Shown: positions 25,577 through 34,912, counted from the first letter of the stretch. The stretch is DNA of 64,000 bases from Musicola paradisiaca NCPPB 2511 (GCF_000400505.1 NZ_CM001857.1:3654390-3718389), one strand, 5' to 3'. Numbers and translations: made by a program. Notes: generated by a model from the letters alone, not told the origin.

Positions 25577-25953
25577 GGGTATACCCTAAATAATTCAGGT
25601 TGCAGGAAGGCGGCAAGCGCGCGAATCCCGATGAGCTTACTCCAGCCAGTGATTCGGGTGAGCAAACGCCGCCAACGCACCTGCAGCCTGAGGTTTGATG
25701 GGTATACCCTAAATAATTCAGGTTGCAGGAAGGCGGCAAGCGCGCGAATCCCGATGAGCTTACTCCAGTCAGTGATTCGGGTGAGCAAACGCCGCCAACG
25801 CACCTGCAGCCTGAGGTTTGACGGGTATACCCTAAATAATTCGGGTTGCAGGAAGGCGGCAAGCGCACGAATCCCGATGAGCTTACTCCAGTCAGTGATT
25901 CGGGTGAGCAAACGCCGCCAACGCACCTGCAGCCTGAAGTATGACGGGTATAC
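25577..25953. repeat. Tandem array of three ERIC-type elements, 123-bp period
   Basis: The junction GGGTATACCC occurs at 25577, 25700 and 25823, and its left half again at 25946, an exact 123-bp period. Each unit reads from TATACCCTAAATAATTC through GGTTGCAGGAAGGCGGCAAG and CCCGATGAGCTTACTCCAG to CTGCAGCCTGAGGTTTGACG. This corresponds to the enterobacterial repetitive intergenic consensus. Units share their terminal GGGTATACCC and differ by only a few bases. Because 123 is a multiple of three, long meaningless open frames cross the array on both strands. Confidence 0.88.
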
Positions 25954-26086
25954 GGGTTATAAGGCAGACAAGAATGACATAACCCCCCGCTGGCGACAGC
26001 CTGCGCATATCGTTATCATCCTAATCGATAATGAGAAACACCGCCGGTTGACCTGCCGACCGCACCGCAAAAAAACTGAGGACGTT

Positions 26087-28345
26087 ATGACCATCCAGCG
26101 CTATCCACACCTCGCCCATTGGGGGGCATTCACTGCCGTCGTCGAGGACGGCCGTCTGATTCGCTGCGAGCCTTTCGCTGACGACCCGGATCCGTCGCCG
26201 ATGTTGGAGTCGATTGTGCCGCTGGTCTACAACGAGAAACGCATCCACCGCCCGGCGGTACGCCGCTCTTGGCTGGAAAAACGGGAGCATAGCGATCGCA
26301 GCCTGCGCGGCAAGGAACCTTTTGTGGAGGTGTCTTGGGATACCGCGCTGGATCTGGTGGCGCAGGAAAACCGCCGCGTCCGCGAACTGTACGGCGCCGA
26401 CGGCCTGTTCGCCGGTTCCTACGGTTGGTCTTCCGCCGGCCGTTTCCATCATGCCCGCTCGCAGGTGCGTCGCTTCTATTTTTCCGGCGGCGGCGCCGTT
26501 GACCAGACCGGCAATTACAGCTGGGGCGCGGCGCAGTTTTTTCTGCCTTATGTCATCGGCACCTTTCACCCGCTGACGGGCAAAGTGACCGAGTGGCGCA
26601 GTGTGGCCGAACACTGTCAATTGTTTATCGCTTTTGGCGGGCTGGCGCTGAAAAATGCGCAGGTCGCCTCCGGCGGCGCCGGCCATCATTCGCTAAAACC
26701 GGCGCTGGAAAGGCTGGTGGCGCGCCATATTCCGGTCATCAACATCAGCCCGATGCGCGATGACTGTCCGGCATTCGTCGATGCCGAATGGATCCCGATT
26801 CGCCCCAACACCGATGTGGCGCTGATGCTGGCGCTGGCTTACGAAATCCAGCGTTTGGCAGCGGAAGACCGGGATTTTCTGGCGCGACACTGCGTCGGCT
26901 ATCCGCAACTGCGCGACTACCTCAACGGCCGCAGCGACGGCATCGCCAAAACGCCGGCGTGGGCCAGCGCTATTACCGGCATTCCGCAGGCGCGTATCGA
27001 GCGGCTGGCCCGCCAGTTGATCGGCGTGCGCAGTTTCATCACCTGTGCTTACTCGGTGCAACGCGCCCATCGCGGCGAGCAGCCCTACTGGATGATGATC
27101 GCGTTGTCCGCCATGCTGGGACAGGTGGGGCTACCGGGCGGCGGTTTCTCTTTCGGCCACGGCTCGATGAACAGCGTCGGTAACGAGCGTATGGCCGCGC
27201 CCGCGCCTACGTCGCCGTCGGCGCCGAACCCTGGGCAGGCCATTCCGGTGGCGCGTATCGCCGATATGCTGCTGCGCCCCGGCGAACCCTACACCTTCTG
27301 CGGCGAGACCCGTACTTATCCCGACATCCACTTGATCCACTGGGCTGGCGGAAACCCGTTCCATCATCACCAACAGCTCAACCGGCTGGTGGAGGGCTGG
27401 CGGCGACCAGATACCGTGGTGGTGCAGGATATCGTCTGGACAGCGGCGGCGCAGATGGCGGATATCGTCTTGCCCGCCACCACCTCGTTGGAACGCAACG
27501 ATCTGGGCGGTTCTTCCCGCGATCGCTTCATTTTCGCCATGCATCAGGCGATTGCGCCGCAACATCAGGCGCGCAACGACTACGACATTTTCAGCGAGCT
27601 GGCGGAACGCCTCGGCTATGGCCGCGATTTCACGCAGGGGCGTGGTGAGCGCCAATGGCTGGAGACGCTGTATGATGATTGCCGTAAGCGTCAAGGTGCG
27701 GCGGGGGGAAACTGGCCGGATTTCGACGGCTTCTGGCAGCAGGGATACGTGGAGATCCCGATGGACGAGGCGCCATTCGTGTTCTTCGAGTCATTTCGGC
27801 AGGATCCGCAATCGCACCCATTACAAACGCCGAGCGGCAAAATCGAGCTGTTCAGCGATACCATCGCCGGGTATGGCTACACCGATTTCGCGCCGCACCC
27901 GCAATGGCAACCGCCGGTGGAATGGCTGGGCGCTCCGGGCGTGAGCGAATGGCCGCTGCACTTTATTTCCATCCAGCCCGCCGACCGGCTGCACAGCCAG
28001 TTGGGCAGTACGCCGCAGGTGGCGGCCAATAAAACCGCCGGGCACGAAACCCTCTACATGCACCCGCAGGACGCACAGACACGCGGTATTGCCGACGGCA
28101 GCCGGGTGGAGGTGCGCAATAACCGCGGCCGGATTTACGCCGGCGTGCAGATTACCGACGGCGTCGCGCCGGGCGTGGTGATCATGGCCACCGGCGCTTG
28201 GTTCAATCCTGGGTTTGGTCAGACGGAATGGCTCGAGGTCGAGCAATCCGGCAATGCCAACGTGTTGACGCGGGATATGGGCAGTTCGCCGCTGACGCAG
28301 GGGCCGAACGCCATGAGTTGTCTGGTGGAGGTTATTGCGGCCTGA
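26087..28345 (+). CDS. bisC: BisC/TorZ-family molybdopterin oxidoreductase (biotin or methionine sulfoxide reductase-like)
   Basis: A 752-aa member of the DMSO reductase family of type III. It has no N-terminal Fe-S cysteines and no signal peptide, so it is probably cytoplasmic as BisC is. The molybdenum-ligand serine region is GSYGWSSAGRFHHARSQ near residues 110-126; further family stretches are GGNPFHHHQQLNRL, PATTSLERNDLGGSSRD and SQLGSTPQVAANKTAGHE. The start at 26087 follows GAGG. The frame is open back to 25631 through the ERIC array, but that part is not coding. The exact sulfoxide or N-oxide substrate cannot be told from sequence. Confidence 0.85.
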   Translation: MTIQRYPHLAHWGAFTAVVEDGRLIRCEPFADDPDPSPMLESIVPLVYNEKRIHRPAVRRSWLEKREHSDRSLRGKEPFVEVSWDTALDLVAQENRRVRELYGADGLFAGSYGWSSAGRFHHARSQVRRFYFSGGGAVDQTGNYSWGAAQFFLPYVIGTFHPLTGKVTEWRSVAEHCQLFIAFGGLALKNAQVASGGAGHHSLKPALERLVARHIPVINISPMRDDCPAFVDAEWIPIRPNTDVALMLALAYEIQRLAAEDRDFLARHCVGYPQLRDYLNGRSDGIAKTPAWASAITGIPQARIERLARQLIGVRSFITCAYSVQRAHRGEQPYWMMIALSAMLGQVGLPGGGFSFGHGSMNSVGNERMAAPAPTSPSAPNPGQAIPVARIADMLLRPGEPYTFCGETRTYPDIHLIHWAGGNPFHHHQQLNRLVEGWRRPDTVVVQDIVWTAAAQMADIVLPATTSLERNDLGGSSRDRFIFAMHQAIAPQHQARNDYDIFSELAERLGYGRDFTQGRGERQWLETLYDDCRKRQGAAGGNWPDFDGFWQQGYVEIPMDEAPFVFFESFRQDPQSHPLQTPSGKIELFSDTIAGYGYTDFAPHPQWQPPVEWLGAPGVSEWPLHFISIQPADRLHSQLGSTPQVAANKTAGHETLYMHPQDAQTRGIADGSRVEVRNNRGRIYAGVQITDGVAPGVVIMATGAWFNPGFGQTEWLEVEQSGNANVLTRDMGSSPLTQGPNAMSCLVEVIAA

Positions 28346-28364
28346 TGCGGCCTAACCAACCGCG

Positions 28365-28419
28365 CTGTACAGATACCGATCTGTACGATACTGATCTGTA
28401 CAATACTGATCTGTAAAAT
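28365..28419 (+). repeat. Short tandem repeat, about 15-bp unit, 3.5 copies
   Basis: CTGTACAGATACCGAT, CTGTACGATACTGAT, CTGTACAATACTGAT and a partial CTGTAAAAT follow each other directly downstream of the molybdoenzyme gene and just before a terminator. Confidence 0.8.
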
Positions 28420-28425
28420 AAAAAA

Positions 28426-28468
28426 ACGCCGGGGAAACGCCTTTTTCTGGAGGCTTTTTCCCCGGCGT
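28426..28468. terminator. Bidirectional terminator between bisC-like gene and yqhA
   Basis: The perfect 12-bp stem ACGCCGGGGAAA / TTTCCCCGGCGT is flanked by an A-run on the left, so it can work for both convergent genes. The 19-nt loop contains a smaller CGCC..GG-type pairing. Confidence 0.75.
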
Positions 28469-28521
28469 ATCAGCAATACCTTCGCGCTAAAGCACGCGGC
28501 AGTATCCGATAGAACGAGCGG

Positions 28522-29028
28522 TTAGTGGGCGGCGTTTTTATCCTGACGGGACAATCGGTCGAGATAGCCCATAACGAACGCCGACAGCACAAACGTCAGA
28601 TGGATAATCACATACCACATCAGCTTGTTATCCGGAACGTTTTTGGCATCCATAAAGACCCGCAGCAGATGGATGGAGGAAATGGCGACAATCGACGCCG
28701 CGACTTTGTTTTTCAGCGAACCGGAGTCGACTTTGCCCAACCAGTTGAGTTTTTCCTTGTCCTCACCGATATCCAGCGCCGACACAAAGTTCTCATAACC
28801 GGAGAACATCACCATCACCAGCAGGCCGCCGACCAGCGTCATATCCACCATCGAAAGCAGCATCAGGATCAGGTCGGACTCGGCGATGGAAAACACATTC
28901 GGCAATACCAGCCAGATCTCTTCAAAAAACTTGATCGCCAACGCTATCAAGCCCAGCGATAAACCAAGATAAACCGGCGCTAATACCCAGCGAGCCGCAT
29001 ACATCGTATTTTCAAGGAAACGTTCCAT
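28522..29028 (-). CDS. yqhA: YqhA, UPF0114 inner-membrane protein
   Basis: A 168-aa protein with four hydrophobic segments (for example [20 protein letters not shown] and [19 protein letters not shown]). The conserved signature [20 protein letters not shown] identifies UPF0114/YqhA, whose function is not established. The start is the Met at 29028 ([14 protein letters not shown]), as in orthologues; a longer start at 29064 is not needed. It is convergent with the BisC-like gene across a strong terminator. Confidence 0.9.
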   Translation of the reverse strand: MERFLENTMYAARWVLAPVYLGLSLGLIALAIKFFEEIWLVLPNVFSIAESDLILMLLSMVDMTLVGGLLVMVMFSGYENFVSALDIGEDKEKLNWLGKVDSGSLKNKVAASIVAISSIHLLRVFMDAKNVPDNKLMWYVIIHLTFVLSAFVMGYLDRLSRQDKNAAH

Positions 29029-29324
29029 AACACTCACAAAACCTGGGGAGAAGGGCAGCATCATAGCGAAAAATGCTAATCGGGTGTTATCAATTTATAA
29101 AATTCGACATCACAATGATTTAAAAGAAAATAATCATAAAAATCACCGTTTTTACCTCCGGCTTTCGGTGCATTGACTGAGGCCGGCGCCGCCTCTCCGG
29201 CTCACTCACACCGTTACATCTCAACACGGGGTTCAGGCGCGAACCGGCACGCAATATTCCACCGCCATCAGCAGATTTCAGGTCGGTATCAAGAGACCAA
29301 GGGAGCACGGTGATTGGGCAATAA

Positions 29325-29786
29325 TTGCTGTTCAATGCGAATACGCTCAACGCGCTAAACGGCAGAAGCAGGGGAAAAGCAGGAAGGAAAAACGTTCATC
29401 AGAAATATGCCCCGTTACCGGGGCATATCCATAGAGACTGTCATCGCTGGCATCAGATAGGATTCACGTTCCCTGTATTTTCACACAACCGGAAATACAA
29501 GCATCCTTTCTTGGGCTCCCTGGTGTTAGGGGATGACAGTGCTCCGTTAATCAAAATGAAGAAAAACCGCGCCTGCCGTGAAGCATCCGCCTTTCAGTGC
29601 ACGGCTGGGCATTCCGTTTCGGGGTGCTTTTCTGTCGGTTTTCAAGCCCCGGAAAATGCCGGTACTTCCCGGTCAGGCGCAAAAAGAACGCTTTGTTTAT
29701 TCATTATTAATGTGATGGGTTTGTATCAAAACTCATCACAGTGCCTAAACGGTATATCAACGCAAATGTTTAAGTCAACACATTAA
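29325..29786 (+). pseudogene. Icd-like (host cell division inhibitor-like) phage-derived open frame
   Basis: The frame contains FPVFSHNRKYKHPF, then KKNRACREASAFQCTAGHSV and QAPENAGTSRSGAKRTLC. These are hallmark stretches of the Icd-like proteins scattered in enterobacterial prophages and P4-type satellites. The true start is unclear; an ATG at 29556 would give 76 aa. No integrase, capsid or att site was found nearby, so this is probably a remnant, although the frame itself is intact. The surrounding 29029-30003 interval is otherwise gene-poor and AT-rich toward its right end. Confidence 0.55.
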
Positions 29787-30003
29787 TATACATAAAATTT
29801 CATTTAGTGTTTCCTTTTAGAGATCCAAGTAACAGCCGTCATAAACAAATTAATAACACTTACCTTTTATTGATTGTTCACGCTTTTTTTACCTGAGGAA
29901 GGTGTTCGCCGCATCGCATAAATTCATACTTAAAAAGGTACATGACGCCAACATTTGCGCTTAAGATGGTCGCGTCTGGGAACGTGTCTTGAAAGGGATG
30001 AAC

Positions 30004-30618
30004 ATGAAAACATCAAATGCTCAGCGTAAAATTAATATCATTAAAAATATTGAATACCTGATGCGTACCCGGGGTGAAACCAAGGCGTCATTTTCCAACC
30101 GAACCGGCGTTACCCGCACAACAATCTATAAAATTCTGGATGGGCGAGTTAATCGGGTTCAACAGGCAACGATTAATCGCATTTCCGATTTTTTCGGCGT
30201 GTCCTGCGAAGAAATTGAAGATTATGATTTGGAAAGGGTTGAACAACTCAACAATACCCTGTCTTTTGAAGGCAATAAGAATCCGTCCGCGATCCCCATC
30301 ATCCCCCAATCCGATCTGCTGTCGACGCTACGCTGCAAAATAGGCCAGTTGGCCGTGCAGTACCCGCTCACCTATTTCTTCGGCGAAGAGTCCAACATGG
30401 TGGCGGTCAAAATCGAATCCCCGATCGGAACCGGTTTTTCACCCGGCTCCGTCCTGGTTATCCGTCGCCCACCCGCGTTGGTGATGAATACGCCGATGCT
30501 GTGTTATTCCGAGAAGACAGGCTTTATCGTCGAGCATCCCGACCCGTTCTCTATGACCGACAGGAAAAGAACGACCGGATTCACCCTGCTCGGTTATATC
30601 ATTGAGGAAAGGCTTTAA
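30004..30618 (+). CDS. HTH (XRE-type) regulator with C-terminal S24-like domain
   Basis: A 204-aa protein. The N-terminal XRE HTH covers about residues 10-70 (SFSNRTGVTRTTIYKILDGR). The C-terminal half (about 115-204) is beta-rich and resembles the LexA/CI S24 fold (FSPGSVLVIRRPP, then TTGFTLLGYIIEERL), but no clear Ser/Lys catalytic pair was identified. The ATG at 30004 follows AAAGGG at 6 nt. It abuts the transporter gene with no gap, so it is co-transcribed with a VUT transporter and QueF. A repressor role responding to a 7-deazaguanine or to DNA damage is only inferred. Confidence 0.75.
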   Translation: MKTSNAQRKINIIKNIEYLMRTRGETKASFSNRTGVTRTTIYKILDGRVNRVQQATINRISDFFGVSCEEIEDYDLERVEQLNNTLSFEGNKNPSAIPIIPQSDLLSTLRCKIGQLAVQYPLTYFFGEESNMVAVKIESPIGTGFSPGSVLVIRRPPALVMNTPMLCYSEKTGFIVEHPDPFSMTDRKRTTGFTLLGYIIEERL

Positions 30619-31488
30619 ATGGATTCGAACAAGAAATTCAAACTGTTAGGGTTCAATCACAGCGGGGAGCTCTCCGCCAATGTCATGGTGTTGTCCACCG
30701 GCAAAACCATCAATATGAACCTCAAGGAACTGGTGGACAGCGAAATATCCGATGATCTCAGCCGGCATGAACTCAATGCGCTTTATAAAAAGCTCTATTC
30801 CGGCAAGGAGATCACCACGGCCTATGAAATCGCCGATCGCAACGAGCGCTCCTGGTATGCCTATTTACTGATCAGCGTGGCGCTAAGCGTCATCTATATT
30901 TTTTCCAACATCGCCGGCAGCAAGCCTATTTTCGTCCCCTGGCTGAATATGGTGGTTCCGACCGCGATATTTATCTATCCGCTGACCTTCATACTTGTCG
31001 ATATTCTCAATGAATTCTATGGGTTACGTCTTGCCCGCCGCACCATTTTCATTGCGTTCTTCTCCAATCTGTTCTTTGTGCTCAGCCTGTGGTGCACCAG
31101 CCTTACCCCCAGCCTGCCGGAATGGGAATTCGGGAAAACCTATAACGGTATCGTCGAAAGCATCATGTCCGTGCTGGTCGCCTCCTCGTTGGCCTACCTG
31201 ATTTCAGAAAACATCAATGCCTGGGTGCTGCATAAAATCAAGATCCTGACCAAGTCGCGCTACCTGTTCATTCGTGTGATCACCAGCACCGTCACCGCCT
31301 CGGCGGTCGACAGCGTTATCTTCTGCACCGTGGCGTTCTATAATGTGCTGAGCGTTGACGTCATCAAGGTGATGATTATGTCGCAACTGCTGATCAAAGT
31401 GGTCTACGCGGTGCTGGGCGTCGGCCCCATCTACGGTACACGGAGACTGTTCAGAACTTATATCAATGCCATACCAGCAAGGAACTGA
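30619..31488 (+). CDS. VUT/YhhQ-family queuosine-precursor transporter with an N-terminal extension
   Basis: A 289-aa protein. A soluble N-terminal segment of about 75 residues ([19 protein letters not shown] onward) precedes the YhhQ-like membrane part with six segments ([20 protein letters not shown], then [20 protein letters not shown], the family signature). YhhQ imports preQ0 or preQ1 in E. coli and is about 220 aa, so the extension is unusual. The ATG at 30619 directly follows the regulator's TAA, with GAGGAAAGG as ribosome-binding site. queF follows 5 nt later. Confidence 0.85.
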   Translation: MDSNKKFKLLGFNHSGELSANVMVLSTGKTINMNLKELVDSEISDDLSRHELNALYKKLYSGKEITTAYEIADRNERSWYAYLLISVALSVIYIFSNIAGSKPIFVPWLNMVVPTAIFIYPLTFILVDILNEFYGLRLARRTIFIAFFSNLFFVLSLWCTSLTPSLPEWEFGKTYNGIVESIMSVLVASSLAYLISENINAWVLHKIKILTKSRYLFIRVITSTVTASAVDSVIFCTVAFYNVLSVDVIKVMIMSQLLIKVVYAVLGVGPIYGTRRLFRTYINAIPARN

Positions 31489-31493
31489 GTGAT

Positions 31494-32336
31494 ATGCACA
31501 TTACCGAAAACGACCACATTACCCATTTAGGCGTCCGCTCCAGCTACCCGGATCACTACGCGCCGGAACTGTTGGAGGCGCTGCCCCGTTCCCGCGGGCG
31601 CGATCTGATCGGGGTCGACGGCGCGTCGCTGCCGTTTTCCGGCTATGATCTCTGGACCGGTTTTGAACTGTCCTGGCTGAATCACAAAGGCAAACCGCTG
31701 GTGGGCATCGCCGAGTTCACCATTCCCGCCAGTTCCGAGAACCTGATTGAATCCAAATCCTTCAAGCTGTATCTGAACAGCTTCAACCAGACCCGGTTTC
31801 GTGATGCAGGTGAAGTGCACGCCACACTGATCAAGGATCTGTCCGCCGCCGCTAACGGTGATGTCGGCGTTACGCTCTATCCCGGCCTGGCAGGCTACCC
31901 CGCTGGAACCGATGCCCTGCCCGGCATCAACATCGACGAGTTGGATATCGACGTTAACAACTACGATTTCAACCCGGACTACCTGCAACATGCCATTGCC
32001 GAAAAGGCGCCGCTTGTCGCGGAAACGTTGTGTTCAAACCTGCTGAAATCAAACTGTCTGGTGACTCACCAGCCGGACTGGGGCAGCGTGCTGATCCGCT
32101 ACGAAGGGCGTCAGATCGATCGTGAAGCGCTGTTGCGTTATCTCATCTCGTTCCGCCAGCACAACGAGTTCCACGAGCAGTGCGTCGAGCGCATCTTCAG
32201 CGACATCAAATGTTACTGCCAGCCGGAAAAACTCTCCGTTTTCGCCCGTTATACCCGCCGCGGCGGGTTGGATATCAATCCGTTCCGCAGTGATTTCGAA
32301 ACCACGGCCGCCGTGGGCCGGCTGGTGCGTCAGTAA
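31494..32336 (+). CDS. queF: QueF, NADPH-dependent 7-cyano-7-deazaguanine reductase (long form)
   Basis: A 280-aa bimodular QueF of the E. coli length class. The NADPH-binding QueF motif region is present ([20 protein letters not shown]), and the catalytic Cys and Asp are intact in [27 protein letters not shown] and [14 protein letters not shown] follow. It reduces preQ0 to preQ1 in queuosine synthesis. The N-terminal 40 residues differ from the usual E. coli-type protein. Its location in a regulator-transporter cassette, not beside syd, suggests a second, acquired copy; the canonical locus is outside the window. Confidence 0.9.
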   Translation: MHITENDHITHLGVRSSYPDHYAPELLEALPRSRGRDLIGVDGASLPFSGYDLWTGFELSWLNHKGKPLVGIAEFTIPASSENLIESKSFKLYLNSFNQTRFRDAGEVHATLIKDLSAAANGDVGVTLYPGLAGYPAGTDALPGINIDELDIDVNNYDFNPDYLQHAIAEKAPLVAETLCSNLLKSNCLVTHQPDWGSVLIRYEGRQIDREALLRYLISFRQHNEFHEQCVERIFSDIKCYCQPEKLSVFARYTRRGGLDINPFRSDFETTAAVGRLVRQ

Positions 32337-32355
32337 TCCAGTCATCCGAATCCAT

Positions 32356-33270
32356 TCAGTCATCAGCGCCAGGTTCAGCGCTGATGACGGGCAAGTGCGT
32401 TTTGAGCCAGCCGATAAACGCGGTAATACGCGCCGGAACATGACGACGATGTTGATAAACCGCATACACATCTGCACCGGGGATCGTATATTCCGTCAAT
32501 AACCCGACCAGTTCCCCTCGCGCCAGCCAGGGGCTGACATCCCAGTGGGAACGCAGAATAATGCCGTGCCCATCTCGCGCATAGCGCATGATCACCTCAC
32601 CATCGTTGCTGGAAAGATTGCCGAACGCCCGGTGGGTATATTCCTGACCATCGCGATAAAACCGCCACAGACCATAATCGCTCTCATATTGTCTCAATAT
32701 CAGGCAGTTATGATTGGCCAGATCCGTCACATTGAGGGGAATGCCCGCCCGCGCCAAATAGGCCGGCGCCGCGCAGAGTACCCGCGGATTTTTCATCAAA
32801 CGGTGGGCCACCAGCCGTGAATCCGGCGGCTCGCCGAACCGGATATCAATATCCACGGCGCTGTCCGGCATATTGAGCGGCTGGCTGGTCAGTTGTAGCT
32901 GGATATCCAGATCAGGATGTTGCAACGAAAAGGAGGAGATCAACGGGGCAATATAGCGTCGGCCGAATCCAAAGGATGCATTGATCGTTAGCCGACCGCG
33001 CAGTGCCAACTGGTTGCGCCGCACCACACCTTCCAGCGCCTCAATCTCATTCAGGATGGGCAACGCGCCTGCCGCATATAACTGACCTTCCGACGTCAGA
33101 TCCAACCGTCGGGTGGTACGCCGGATCAACTGCACGCCCAACCGTTGTTCCAACTGGGTCAGGCGTTTGCTCACTGCCGGCAGCGAAAGCCCCTGTTCGC
33201 GCGCAACAGCGGTCAGGCTGCCCAATGCGGCGATACGGCTGAAAAACAGCAAGTCGTCGGTTGCGCTCAT
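32356..33270 (-). CDS. dmlR: LysR-family regulator, DmlR-like
   Basis: A 304-aa LysR protein. The N-terminal HTH is FSRIAALGSLTAVAREQGLS, then PAVSKRLTQLEQRLG; the effector domain begins near residue 90. It is of the CrgA/DmlR type, with a typical RYARDGHGIILRSHWDV near the C-terminus. It is divergent from a D-malate/tartrate dehydrogenase gene with 109 nt between, the same arrangement as dmlR-dmlA of E. coli, where DmlR activates dmlA. Naming rests mainly on this context. Confidence 0.82.
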   Translation of the reverse strand: MSATDDLLFFSRIAALGSLTAVAREQGLSLPAVSKRLTQLEQRLGVQLIRRTTRRLDLTSEGQLYAAGALPILNEIEALEGVVRRNQLALRGRLTINASFGFGRRYIAPLISSFSLQHPDLDIQLQLTSQPLNMPDSAVDIDIRFGEPPDSRLVAHRLMKNPRVLCAAPAYLARAGIPLNVTDLANHNCLILRQYESDYGLWRFYRDGQEYTHRAFGNLSSNDGEVIMRYARDGHGIILRSHWDVSPWLARGELVGLLTEYTIPGADVYAVYQHRRHVPARITAFIGWLKTHLPVISAEPGADD

Positions 33271-33379
33271 CGATTATTCTCTTTTATTCAATAATGGATT
33301 AACGAAAAGCCAAATTGTTCACAAGGAATAGAGTAAATACACTCTCGATTAACCCAGTGCAACCCGACAAGGAACTACC

Positions 33380-34465
33380 ATGTCTCAATCGACGTACAGA
33401 ATTGCGGTTATTCCCGGCGACGGAATTGGTAAGGAAGTGATGCCGGAAGGCGTGCGCGTCATGAACCGGGCCGCCGACCTGTTTGGCTTTGACCTCCAGT
33501 GGGAGTGGTTCGATTTCGCCAGCGCCGACTATTACCTCAAGCACGGAAAAATGATGCCGGACAACTGGTTTTCCCTGCTGAAAGGCTTTGACGCCCTCTA
33601 CTTCGGCGCGGTGGGCTGGCCGGAAGTCGTGCCGGATCACATCTCACTATGGCAATCGCTGCTGCTGTTCCGCCGCGAGTTCGATCAATACGTCAACCTG
33701 CGCCCCTGCCGCCTGATGCCCGGCGTCAAAGCGCCGCTGGCCGGACGCCAACCCGGCGATATCGATTTTTACATCGTGCGGGAAAACACCGAGGGGGAAT
33801 ACTCCAGCGTAGGCGGCACCATGTTTGCGGGTACCGACCGGGAAGTTGTGATTCAGGAAACGGTCATGACCCGGGTCGGCGTCGACCGGATCCTGAAATT
33901 TGCTTACGACCTGGCGATGCGACGTCCGAAGAAACACTTAACGTCAGCAACCAAATCCAACGGCATCGCCATTACCATGCCTTATTGGGACAGCCGCGTC
34001 GCAGAAATGGGCAAACAATACCCGGCGGTAAAAGTCGACAAGTATCACATCGATATCCTGACCGCCAATTTTGTGCTGCACCCTGATTGGTTTGACGTGG
34101 TCGTCGCCAGCAACCTGTTCGGCGACATTCTTTCCGATCTCGGCCCGGCCTGTACCGGCACCATCGGCATCGCGCCGTCCGCCAATATCAACCCCGATCG
34201 CACCTTCCCCAGCCTGTTCGAACCGGTACACGGCTCCGCGCCGGATATCGCCGGGAAAGGCATCGCCAACCCGATCGGCCAGATCTGGTGCGGCGCCATG
34301 ATGCTGGAGCACCTCGGCCATGACGACGCCGGTGCCGCCGTACTCAGAGCCATTGAAACCGTGCTGGCCAACGGGCCGGAACATGCGCCGCTCACGCGGG
34401 ATCTGGGAGGGAAAGGCAATACCGAGTCGCTGGGTAAAGCGGTTGCCGCTGCGCTGACTCGTTGA
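33380..34465 (+). CDS. dmlA: D-malate / tartrate dehydrogenase (DmlA/TtuC family)
   Basis: A 361-aa beta-decarboxylating dehydrogenase of the isocitrate/isopropylmalate family. Motifs: IPGDGIGKEVMPEG at the N-terminus, NLRPCRLMPGV, FYIVRENTEGEYSSVGG, ATKSNGIAITMPYWD, SNLFGDILSDLGP with the metal-binding Asp residues, and EPVHGSAPDIAGKGIANP. It oxidises and decarboxylates D-malate (or tartrate/oxaloacetate-related substrates) with NAD. A divergent LysR gene supports the D-malate assignment, but tartrate use cannot be excluded. A terminator follows at 34486. Confidence 0.88.
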   Translation: MSQSTYRIAVIPGDGIGKEVMPEGVRVMNRAADLFGFDLQWEWFDFASADYYLKHGKMMPDNWFSLLKGFDALYFGAVGWPEVVPDHISLWQSLLLFRREFDQYVNLRPCRLMPGVKAPLAGRQPGDIDFYIVRENTEGEYSSVGGTMFAGTDREVVIQETVMTRVGVDRILKFAYDLAMRRPKKHLTSATKSNGIAITMPYWDSRVAEMGKQYPAVKVDKYHIDILTANFVLHPDWFDVVVASNLFGDILSDLGPACTGTIGIAPSANINPDRTFPSLFEPVHGSAPDIAGKGIANPIGQIWCGAMMLEHLGHDDAGAAVLRAIETVLANGPEHAPLTRDLGGKGNTESLGKAVAAALTR

Positions 34466-34485
34466 GGGTTATCAAGAAACAACAA

Positions 34486-34515
34486 AAAAGGCCGCAGTAT
34501 CACTGGCGGCCTTTT
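34486..34515 (+). terminator. Rho-independent terminator after dmlA
   Basis: AAAAGGCCGC / GCGGCCTTTT form a 10-bp stem with a 10-nt loop and a T-rich tail, 20 nt after the dmlA stop. Confidence 0.85.
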
Positions 34516-34547
34516 CTTCTTTTCAGCAATCTCTTCCGCTGAAGCAA

Positions 34548-34634
34548 TTAATGCATGGCTCCCGGCGGGATGTCTTTATATGCATTGATATAAGCACGGA
34601 AGATTTTTTTCAGTAACTTACGCACGGTGTTCAC
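34548..34634 (-). CDS. Possible 28-residue small protein
   Basis: A minus-strand frame from GTG at 34634 encodes VNTVRKLLKKIFRAYINAYK followed by DIPPGAMH and a TAA. It is a short amphipathic, basic peptide. A second GTG at 34625 follows an AAGGTGA and could be the real start (25 aa). It has no known domain; I keep it only because the sequence looks non-random and unlike its AT-rich surroundings. Confidence 0.35.
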   Translation of the reverse strand: MNTVRKLLKKIFRAYINAYKDIPPGAMH

Positions 34635-34912
34635 CTTGACTGTGTGGGAAATGTAAAACATCTGGTAAAAGATTGTACGTTTTGTTGAATCGCAGCACAA
34701 CCTTTTTGTGACCCAAATCACAAAATAATCGCATCTGCGCCAGAACCTGTTTCTTGGAGGGACGAGGGGATGCGCTAACGTCGCCAACCGAAAAAGCATG
34801 AAGAATCAGAATCCAGTTATGCTTTGATATATAAAATTATTTCTCGCCCCGAACAAAAACAGCCATACTGAGGGGTGACTAATACTTAGCTGACTAAACA
34901 ACTACCTGCTCT

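Noticed and set aside
25577-25953. CRISPR-like direct repeats
   Set aside because: The period is constant at 123 bp with no unique spacers, the units match ERIC, and no cas genes are present.
25631-26086. A 152-residue N-terminal extension of the BisC-like protein
   Set aside because: It is translated ERIC repeat sequence, open only because the period is divisible by three. A good start with GAGG exists at 26087.
29029-30003. Possible prophage insertion with attachment site
   Set aside because: Only an Icd-like frame was found; there is no integrase, tRNA or direct repeat flanking it within the window.
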